DNA of 64,000 nucleotides from a virus. Of the stretch, positions 56,824 through 64,000 are shown piece by piece (the first letter of the stretch is position 1; every line of letters begins with the position of its first letter). The notes under the pieces are model-generated. The model worked only from the letters and a program-made list of their open reading frames with translations, was not told the origin of the DNA and searched no databases. The DNA is taken from IMG/VR virus record IMGVR_UViG_3300022891_000002, positions 1 to 64,000 of that record. One strand, written 5' to 3'. A program made the translations under genes and the position numbers.

Positions 56824-57128
56824 CAGCACCAATTCCTAGTAGTGGAGAAGTTTCAATAGACGAATTAGCTCTACTACTAGAAGTTTATAGGGAATATCCA
56901 ATTAACCCTATAAGAGATTTATGGGAGAAATTAGATAAAGAATCTATTAATCTTCTTATTGGTCAAACTCTCGAACATCATAGACCTCAAGAAGAAAGAG
57001 ATAAAGAGCTAGCAATTGAAAGATACAACGAACTCAAAGAAGAAAAAGGACTTCAAGGAGCTATTGCAATTGGCGAACAAGTAGTCTTAGCTAACAATCT
57101 TCTGAACTTTGAAATTACTCCCGAATAG
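56754..57128 (+). CDS. Frameshift extension of the chaperone (gpT-like part)
   Basis: The -1 frame encodes 124 residues beginning right at the slip site, so it is made as a fusion with the upstream protein, not from its own start (no ribosome-binding site at GTG). The sequence is helical and acidic (SIDELALLLEVYREYPINP). In lambda the T part carries the tail tube contact. It ends nine bases before the tape measure ATG. Confidence 0.8.
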   Translation: MEGEERLADGRRESSTKGKTQKLTAPIPSSGEVSIDELALLLEVYREYPINPIRDLWEKLDKESINLLIGQTLEHHRPQEERDKELAIERYNELKEEKGLQGAIAIGEQVVLANNLLNFEITPE

Positions 57129-57136
57129 ATATAAAT

Positions 57137-60100
57137 ATGGATACTTCAAGCAATATTAAATTTAATGTTGAGGGAGATGATAAACTCTCTCAGTTCTTAG
57201 AAAAAACTCAAAAATCATTTAAAGAGCTTAACGAGAAATCTCTTAGGTTATTTAATACTGGCTTGGGAGAAGGTTCTAAAAATTTAAAAGATATTACTAA
57301 ACAGTTCCAAAACAAAAAGAGTATAGTAGATAGTTTAGTTAAAGATTACGGTAAAGCTACGGCTGCTACTAATGATTGGACTGCTTCTTTAGGTAAGTTA
57401 ACTAAAACCACTGCATTATTAGGAAGAGCTTTAAATGCACTAAATATTGCCTCTATTGGCTCTGGAGTAGTTAAAACGGTTAGTACCGGAGTAGCAGAAA
57501 TCTTAGAGGCAGTAACACTTACTCAGACTGGTTTGAATACCATGGCTGCTTCTGGTTTTGATGGTACACCTTTAATGAATTCTTTAGGGGAAATTACTGC
57601 TGTTTTAACGGGTAACAGTCAGGCAATAGAAAGCTTTTCAGCAAGGTCTTCTGCTGCTTTTAACGCATTTGAACAGAAACTAAATGAAGTTAACATTGTA
57701 TTTGGATTGTCTCAAGAAAGATTATCTGAATATGGGGACTCCCTACAAAACGGTTTAGAGAAGAATCTTAAAAATAGTGTAGGTTCTCTTACTGCTCTTA
57801 ATGCTGCCTATCAAGCTGCTAGTGCCGGATTTACTGAATTCCAACAAAACCAAGATGTTGTTAACCTAGCAATTAAAGCTAATAAAGCAGCCCCGGGAAG
57901 TGACCTATTCCAGATTGGTGGAGCTATTGGTAAAGGTGCAGGTATTCTTGAAACTAGAGATATTGCAGAATTAGAAGAAGTAACTGCTAAATGGCTGGCT
58001 ACTGAACAACTAGGTCTTACTACTGTAGGAGACATGACTGAGTATATTTCAGATATGTACAGCTCCCTTAAAAATGCAGGTATCGGTACCAATGACCTGG
58101 TTAATGAGACTCAAGGTTTGGTAGTAGCATTTACTAAGTTAGGTGGCAAAGTTACTGACATCTCAACAGAAATGCAAGCCTTCGCTCGTAACACTATTGG
58201 TAAAACTCCTGAAGCAATGAAAGCTTTAGAAGGATTGGTAGATGCACAGGGGAAAGCAATTACTCTCAACCAAGAATATTTTGGTAGAAAAGGAGTTGTT
58301 CAGGGTATAGTTGACTTTGCTGAAGCAGTTGGCTATAACACTGAGAAAATTAAGGAAGTTTATAACGAGACTAATGCTTTCAACTTTGCAATGAAGGTCT
58401 TAGCTCAAAACGGTAATCTTGCTAAGAAATCTATTGAGGATATTAGTCAAGTAACTTCTGAGAATTTAACTGAAGCTTTTGATTCTGCTACTTCTTCGTC
58501 TCAAGCAAAAATGGAACAAATCACAAATGCTTATGATGAGATAATGATTTCGTTTGGTAAAGCGTTCCAAAAGAGAACTGAGGAAGGTGTTAAATCTGTT
58601 GAGTGGTACAAAGAAGTTTTAGTTAAATTCAAAGAGCCATTAGTAGAAATAGCTGAACGCATGGTTAATTTCTATGATGGTTTAGGTAAGATAACTGGAA
58701 CTCTTGGCGCGTTAGCTAAGATGTTGTTTGGTATTGCCGGAACTATTATTTCTTTTAGAGCTTGGGGATTAGTTTTAGGAGGAATTACTAACGGCTTTAA
58801 AGATTTAAGAAAGGAAGGGTCAGTAATAAAAGAACTCTACCAATCAAATCAAGGTTTATTAGCTATCGGTAAACAAGTTCTTGGGTTAGACCAGCAAAAA
58901 CTTCTAAGTCAAAATAGAATTAATGAAGCAATTAAAAACTCTGCTACTTTAGAGAAAGAGCTTAGTAACTCTATTGGTAAGTCTAGTGCTGATAGATTAA
59001 ATAATATCGGAGTAATTAAAGAAGAGATAGACTCAATTGTTGCTCGTGACCAATCAATTATCAAAGGTCAACAGAACGTAACTAAAGTAGAAGAATCTCT
59101 TAAAAGTAAAACAGATAAACGAGATAGTCAACAGTCCGACGTTACAAATACTCAGAAAAGCTTAGCTAATCTTAAAGTTCTTAAACAAGATATAGATAAC
59201 ACATTTAAAGACAATGTAGAGAATACTAAAAGGTCGGTTCGATTACAAGAAATAGCTACTGAACAATCTGCAATTACACAGCGAAAAGCTAGTAAAGAAG
59301 ATTTAAAAAGATATGTGGAGCTTAATACTGAAAAGCTAAGACTTCAAGATACTTATAACAAAACTACTCTTGACCAATTATCTTCTCTAGAAAAACAGAA
59401 ATCTATTCTTAATAATAAATCTAGAAAGTCAGAAAGAGATTATGCAGCTTTAGATAAACTCAATACAAGAGAGACTCAATTACTTGATAGGGAAAGAACT
59501 AAAGATAGAACTCCTTTAACTCAAGATAAAAGAAACGAGCTAAATAATACTCGTAAAGATGTTGTTACTAAAATAGGTCAAGAAGAATTAGTTCTATTAA
59601 CTCAGAGACAAAAGTTACAAGAAGCTAACAACATAGTAGATAAAGAAACTGAAAAATTAAATAAAGCTAAAACCGACCAAGCTGAAAAACTTAATAGAGT
59701 TACTAAGACTACTACTGAATTAGCTGTTCTTCAACAAGACCTCAATACTAAGAAAAATACTTTAGATAGAGTTAATATTGCTTTTGAAGGTCAGCAACAG
59801 AAACTTTATACAATTCAAAATGCTTTAAGAAAAGAACAAACTACTTTAGATAAGATAAGAAATAAAGATAGTGTAGAATACTTACAACAACAGAAGAAGG
59901 TACTGACTCTACAAGTAGAAGAAGCTAAACAACTTTCTACTGTCCAAAGTGCTAGAACTACTCAACAAGCAGCACAACAAACTTATAACAAAGCAGAGTT
60001 TGAGAGTAAAAGAAAATCTATTCAGCTAACTAGAGAACAAGGACTAGCTGAAGGTACTCTTATTGAGATGAGAACTCGTTCAGGTTCAGTTGCCCTTAAA

Positions 60101-63100
60101 AATAATGCGTTTAATAGAGCTTTAATTGCTACTAATGAAGGTCTTACTAAATCTTTTAAAGCAATAGCTACTCCTGCTCAATCTTTTACCAGCATTCAAG
60201 ATACTCTTAGCAATAAGATGGCTGACTTGAGAAGTAATATTGGTCAAATAGGAACGGTAGCTAGTAGAAGTTTTACAGGAATGGCTGCTTCTGCTCAAAC
60301 TACTTTTGCTTCTATCGGAACCTCTGCTGCCTTAATGGGTGAAACTATCAAAGCTGCTTTTATTTCTACAGGTATAGGTCTATTAATTGGGGCCGTAATA
60401 GCATTAGGAGCTAAACTATTTCAAGTTGGTCAAGCTTCTGCAAAATTAGATAAAACTTATAAAGACTTTAATGTAACTCTTGAAGACTCTGCTACTAAAT
60501 TTGATAGAGCAAATATCTCTTTTGACAATAGCGTTCAAGGACTTAATAAGTTCAGTGACAGACTAGAAGCTTCTAAAAAGTTAATGGCAGATGTGGACAC
60601 TACTGTCTTTGATGACTTAGGTAATGGAATTAAAGGTGCTGTTGGAGGAATAGTAGATTTTGTAAAGACTGCTACTGGACTTAAACTGTTAGACCCTTTA
60701 TTTGCAAATATTGGTGAAAGAATCTCAGCCATTTGGACTAGCTTTTCAGACGCAGAATTCATTAAACGTTCTGCTAAAATGACTCAAATATCAGATTTTA
60801 TTCAAACTTATGAGTTAGCTCTTAGAGGACAAAATAAAGAATTAGCAAACGGAAACCTATTAACTGAAACTTCTAATCAAAAGATTAAAGCTCGGATGAT
60901 TTTGACTGGCGAGGATTTAGAGCGAGAAAAAGCTGCTAATACCGCTAGAATTGATTCGTTCCAGTCTATGACAGATATTCAAAAGAAAGAGTTAGAAGAG
61001 TTAAAAGGTAAAGGGGACAAGCTAAACGAAAGAGATAAACAACAAATTGCTTTATTAGAATCAGAAATTTCTAGACGTGAAAAAGTAATAGAAGTAAGTA
61101 AAAAACAATTTGAAGACCAACTCAAGTATTATGAAGCTCGTAACCTTTTATTAGATAGAGAGAACAAGTTTAGTAATACTCAAGTATCTTTAGAAGAAAT
61201 TAAGAGTTTACAAGGACAAGTTAATTCTTCTCAAACTGCTCTTAACACTAATATTTCAGAAGGTTTAGACATTTATTCTGCGTCTATTAAAGATTCTTCT
61301 GTTAAATCTAAGCAATTCTTATCTGACCTTAAAGATGGGAGTTTAAGCGTAAAAGCCACTCTTAAAGGTCTGGGTGGAGAAATCTATAAAGTTGGAGAAG
61401 ATGGTAAAGTTCTATCTAAATTGCCAGATACAGTTCTTAAATCTATTGAAACAGTTCTTAAAGGTAAAGAGATAGATGGTAAGAAATATACGTTAGAGCA
61501 AGTTCTAGGTCTTAAAGAAACTAGAGATGCGTTAACTGAGGCAGGAGTAGAAATACCTAAAGACCTTTCTGTTCTTGCTGATAAAATGCGTAAGAGCTAT
61601 GAAGAATCTGAAGGTCAAATCAAACTTATCAATCTCAAAGACCTTGAAAAAGATTTAGCTGATTTTAGTGTTTTATCAGATAAGTATCAAGAGAAGAAAA
61701 GACAGTTTCTATCCACAACTAAAGATGATGTTGGTGCTACTGCATTTTCTACTTCTCTTAAGAAATCTCTGAGGTTAGCAGAAACAGATTTACAGTCTTT
61801 CCTAAACGCTCTAGATTCGTCTTCTAAGGGCTTGAATAAGTATGTGACTGCTTCTACTAATAAATTCACTAAAGAAGCCTTAGATGGAACATTAGACCTT
61901 ACTGAAGGCTTAAAGGAGCTAGGTCAGGTAGAAAGTGAAATTAAAACTGAGCAGTTAGATAAACTTAAAGCTGCTATTACCGGAAAGAACAAAGATGAGA
62001 TTTTAGTAGCTCTTAAAGAGATTGGAGTAGAAACTGAAAAAGCTCTTACAGCAGATTCAATTGATTTCAATAAGTTTGAAGAGAACTTGGGAATGTATGT
62101 TGAATCTTTAAATGCAGTTGCAGAAAGTGGAGAAGCTACAAGTGAAGAAATAGCTAAGAAGTTTGAGAATGTCTACAACCAAATGAAAGGTAGAGTTACT
62201 CCGGCTGCCTACAAAGATTTAACTGAGACTCTAATTGGTTATGAAAAAGCGGCTTCGGAACAACGAATCAGCTATATTGGAATGGAAACTTCTGCTCTTG
62301 AACAACAGAAGAAATATGGATTCTTACTAGAAACAGATTATATAGAGCAAATTAATAAACTCAATATTCAAACTTCTGAAGAAAATATTAAGAATAAGAA
62401 AATAGAACTAGCTAGGTTACTTACTTTATACAAAGAATCAGCTCCTCAAGTAGTTAAAGCTAAAGCAGAATTAGAAGCTCTCGAACTGAATCTTTCAAGT
62501 CAAAAGTCCAATAATCCCGTAGAAATTGCTAAAGCTCAAAGCAAAGAAAGATTTGATACTTTAAAGAAAGAACTTGAACTAGGAACTATAACTAGGAGAC
62601 AGTTTATTGAAGAAGAACTCAAAGATTCTAGAACTCTTTATGAAACTCAGCTAGTAGAAAAACAAAAAACTCTTACGGAATTACTAAAAGATGAAGTTAA
62701 AAATGCTAAAGCTATCAAAGCTCTTCGTAAATCTATGGAGTCAGATGAGCAAGACTTTAACTTAAATCTATTAGAAATTAACAGAAGGAGAATAGAAGAA
62801 CAATTTAAGCTACAAACTAATGCTTTAGGTAAGAGAGAGCTTGAAGCTAGAAAAGACGCTCTTAACGGAAATACTAAAGAGGAACTTGAATCTGTCCGTA
62901 AATTAGAAACAGATAAGATTGCTCTAAACATTCAGACTTTAGAAGCTAGGTTAGCAGTAGAAAAACAAGGAAGTGAGAAGTTCTTAGAAATAGAGAAACA
63001 GTTATCAGAAGCTCGACTATCTTTACAAGAAACTCAAGTTAAACAATCTAAAGATAGAACTAATGAAGAGATTGAGAGAAAGAAAAGTGAGTTAAACACT

Positions 63101-64000
63101 ATAGCTGCTCTTGAAGAACGCAACAATATTCGTGGTACTAGCAATAAAAGTCTTGAGAATACTCGTCAACTAAGAGAGAAAGAAGTTCAGTTATCTATTG
63201 ATTCTATTAACTCCCAAATTGCTCTGACTGAAAAAGGAAGTAAGGAAAGGTTAGCTCTTGAACAACAGTTAGTTCTCGAAGTTAATAAGTTACAGAAGAC
63301 TCAATTTGATAACCAGAAAGAAAGACTAGAACAATCCTTAGAAGATAGACGTAAAAAGTTAGAAGCTAAACAAATGGATTTAGAGAAGAATTCTATTAAA
63401 GGTACTACTGATGAAGATATTGAAGCTAGCAGAAAGTTAAAAGAAGAGGAAATCAATTCTACTATTGAAACTCTTAAGCAAAGGTCAGCTCTGTATCGTG
63501 AAGGTAGCAAAGAGAGAGTTGCTCTTGAACAAGAAATAGCTAAAGAAACTCTTAGGTTAGATAAGCAAGTCTATGAAAATCAAAAGTCTAGATTACAGAC
63601 TCAAATAGATAACAAGAAGAAAGCTTTTAAGGATAGTCAACTAGCTCTAGAAAAACTTTTGGTACTTGGAACCTCTACTGAAGATTCTAAGAAAGTTCGT
63701 GCATCTAAAGAGCAAGAAATTCAACTGACTATTGAAGGTATTAAACAAGAAATTAACTTAACTAAAGCGGGTTCTACTCAAAGAAAAGACTTAGAACGTA
63801 GCTTAAGAGAAGAGTTACTTAAGTTAGATAAACAAAGAATAGCAAATAAGAGAGATTTAATCGATGAAGAGATATCTTTAGAAAAAACTAAGATTACTAA
63901 AATCCAGTCTCTACTTGAACGTTCTACTATTGGCGGAACTTTTGAGAAAGATTTAGAAAAGATAAGAGAACTTAAAGTCAAGGAAACTCAAATTGTAATT
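57137..64000 (+). CDS. Tape measure protein, partial at the right edge
   Basis: The frame opens at 57137 (MDTSSNIKFNVEGDDKLSQF) and stays open for 2,288 codons to the end of the window. The first 500 residues follow the plan of TP901-type tape measure proteins. Two hydrophobic segments lie at about 517-545 and 1072-1096. Very long coiled coils follow. The C-terminal visible part has exact 89-residue repeats. The protein sets tail length and may help DNA cross the membrane. At over 2,288 residues it predicts a very long tail, roughly 0.34 micrometre or more at 1.5 angstrom per residue. Confidence 0.9.
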   Translation, partial: MDTSSNIKFNVEGDDKLSQFLEKTQKSFKELNEKSLRLFNTGLGEGSKNLKDITKQFQNKKSIVDSLVKDYGKATAATNDWTASLGKLTKTTALLGRALNALNIASIGSGVVKTVSTGVAEILEAVTLTQTGLNTMAASGFDGTPLMNSLGEITAVLTGNSQAIESFSARSSAAFNAFEQKLNEVNIVFGLSQERLSEYGDSLQNGLEKNLKNSVGSLTALNAAYQAASAGFTEFQQNQDVVNLAIKANKAAPGSDLFQIGGAIGKGAGILETRDIAELEEVTAKWLATEQLGLTTVGDMTEYISDMYSSLKNAGIGTNDLVNETQGLVVAFTKLGGKVTDISTEMQAFARNTIGKTPEAMKALEGLVDAQGKAITLNQEYFGRKGVVQGIVDFAEAVGYNTEKIKEVYNETNAFNFAMKVLAQNGNLAKKSIEDISQVTSENLTEAFDSATSSSQAKMEQITNAYDEIMISFGKAFQKRTEEGVKSVEWYKEVLVKFKEPLVEIAERMVNFYDGLGKITGTLGALAKMLFGIAGTIISFRAWGLVLGGITNGFKDLRKEGSVIKELYQSNQGLLAIGKQVLGLDQQKLLSQNRINEAIKNSATLEKELSNSIGKSSADRLNNIGVIKEEIDSIVARDQSIIKGQQNVTKVEESLKSKTDKRDSQQSDVTNTQKSLANLKVLKQDIDNTFKDNVENTKRSVRLQEIATEQSAITQRKASKEDLKRYVELNTEKLRLQDTYNKTTLDQLSSLEKQKSILNNKSRKSERDYAALDKLNTRETQLLDRERTKDRTPLTQDKRNELNNTRKDVVTKIGQEELVLLTQRQKLQEANNIVDKETEKLNKAKTDQAEKLNRVTKTTTELAVLQQDLNTKKNTLDRVNIAFEGQQQKLYTIQNALRKEQTTLDKIRNKDSVEYLQQQKKVLTLQVEEAKQLSTVQSARTTQQAAQQTYNKAEFESKRKSIQLTREQGLAEGTLIEMRTRSGSVALKNNAFNRALIATNEGLTKSFKAIATPAQSFTSIQDTLSNKMADLRSNIGQIGTVASRSFTGMAASAQTTFASIGTSAALMGETIKAAFISTGIGLLIGAVIALGAKLFQVGQASAKLDKTYKDFNVTLEDSATKFDRANISFDNSVQGLNKFSDRLEASKKLMADVDTTVFDDLGNGIKGAVGGIVDFVKTATGLKLLDPLFANIGERISAIWTSFSDAEFIKRSAKMTQISDFIQTYELALRGQNKELANGNLLTETSNQKIKARMILTGEDLEREKAANTARIDSFQSMTDIQKKELEELKGKGDKLNERDKQQIALLESEISRREKVIEVSKKQFEDQLKYYEARNLLLDRENKFSNTQVSLEEIKSLQGQVNSSQTALNTNISEGLDIYSASIKDSSVKSKQFLSDLKDGSLSVKATLKGLGGEIYKVGEDGKVLSKLPDTVLKSIETVLKGKEIDGKKYTLEQVLGLKETRDALTEAGVEIPKDLSVLADKMRKSYEESEGQIKLINLKDLEKDLADFSVLSDKYQEKKRQFLSTTKDDVGATAFSTSLKKSLRLAETDLQSFLNALDSSSKGLNKYVTASTNKFTKEALDGTLDLTEGLKELGQVESEIKTEQLDKLKAAITGKNKDEILVALKEIGVETEKALTADSIDFNKFEENLGMYVESLNAVAESGEATSEEIAKKFENVYNQMKGRVTPAAYKDLTETLIGYEKAASEQRISYIGMETSALEQQKKYGFLLETDYIEQINKLNIQTSEENIKNKKIELARLLTLYKESAPQVVKAKAELEALELNLSSQKSNNPVEIAKAQSKERFDTLKKELELGTITRRQFIEEELKDSRTLYETQLVEKQKTLTELLKDEVKNAKAIKALRKSMESDEQDFNLNLLEINRRRIEEQFKLQTNALGKRELEARKDALNGNTKEELESVRKLETDKIALNIQTLEARLAVEKQGSEKFLEIEKQLSEARLSLQETQVKQSKDRTNEEIERKKSELNTIAALEERNNIRGTSNKSLENTRQLREKEVQLSIDSINSQIALTEKGSKERLALEQQLVLEVNKLQKTQFDNQKERLEQSLEDRRKKLEAKQMDLEKNSIKGTTDEDIEASRKLKEEEINSTIETLKQRSALYREGSKERVALEQEIAKETLRLDKQVYENQKSRLQTQIDNKKKAFKDSQLALEKLLVLGTSTEDSKKVRASKEQEIQLTIEGIKQEINLTKAGSTQRKDLERSLREELLKLDKQRIANKRDLIDEEISLEKTKITKIQSLLERSTIGGTFEKDLEKIRELKVKETQIVI
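62900..64000 (+). repeat. 89-residue tandem repeats in the tape measure protein
   Basis: The marker G-S in repeats (GSEKFLEIEKQL, GSKERLALEQQL, GSKERVALEQEI, GSTQRKDLERSL) begins at 62969, 63236, 63503 and 63770. Each step is exactly 267 bases. Other markers (GNTKEE, GTSNKS, GTTDED, GTSTED, GTFEKD) keep the same spacing. The array continues past the right edge. Confidence 0.8.

Noticed and set aside
1-64000. CRISPR array, rRNA, or complete cloverleaf tRNA
   Set aside because: No regularly spaced repeats of CRISPR type, no rRNA-like sequence and no full cloverleaf were seen by eye; a covariance scan was not possible.

Overview
The window reads as part of a large AT-rich double-stranded DNA tailed phage genome, or a prophage or plasmid-like form of one. 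The evidence is a recognisable packaging and virion block: a terminase large subunit, a MuF-type head protein, a prohead-protease-like protein, scaffold, capsid, head-tail and tail-completion proteins, a tail tube candidate, a tail assembly chaperone pair with a lambda-type slippery site, and a tape measure protein that runs off the right edge. No sheath gene is seen, so a long non-contractile tail is the simpler reading, though only for this window. No portal gene was recognised. No complete cloverleaf tRNA, rRNA or CRISPR array was found. The host cannot be named from the sequence.

Layout. (1) 1-12.9 kb: a leftward cluster of mostly small unknown genes plus one 1,117-residue protein, interrupted by one rightward homing-endonuclease-like gene (9.1-9.75 kb). 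Several gaps hold tRNA-like elements in which an acceptor-type stem sits flush on a T-arm-type hairpin, without D or anticodon arms in the two clearest cases. (2) 12.9-14.3 kb: about 1.4 kb with no supported gene, containing short repeats just before a rightward terminase-small-subunit candidate. (3) 15.1-19.2 kb: leftward genes including a divergent paralogous family. (4) 19.5-23.9 kb: a rightward SF2 helicase-like gene, a GIY-YIG nuclease and small proteins, two of which sit behind identical promoters. (5) 24.1-30.1 kb: leftward accessory genes: MazG-like pyrophosphatase, metallophosphoesterase, a six-member tandem paralog array and a three-member paralog set. (6) 30.1-64 kb: the rightward virion block, with a few genes of opposite strand (HU-like, XRE repressor-like, two small genes at 55.7-56.3 kb).

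How the genes may work together. Terminase, MuF, protease, scaffold and capsid would build and fill the head; 45.9-46.5 kb and 53.3-55.6 kb look like connector and tail genes; the chaperone and tape measure set up tail length. A cysteine peptidase and a small membrane protein form a possible lysis pair. Between these lies the most unusual part: a set of very basic glycine-zipper proteins that share a short N-terminal tag and a conserved internal module. One of them carries an ADP-ribosyltransferase-like region, and next to them is a membrane-anchored protein with PAS domains and no kinase. I infer that these are packaged and delivered into the host with the DNA, but this is not shown by the sequence.

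Four genes appear broken by one-base shifts (near 2.2, 18.0, 23.7 and 51.2 kb). Two of these lie at homopolymer runs, so assembly error and real slippage are both possible. Small genes missed by simple length cutoffs were added where a good ribosome-binding site and tight packing supported them.
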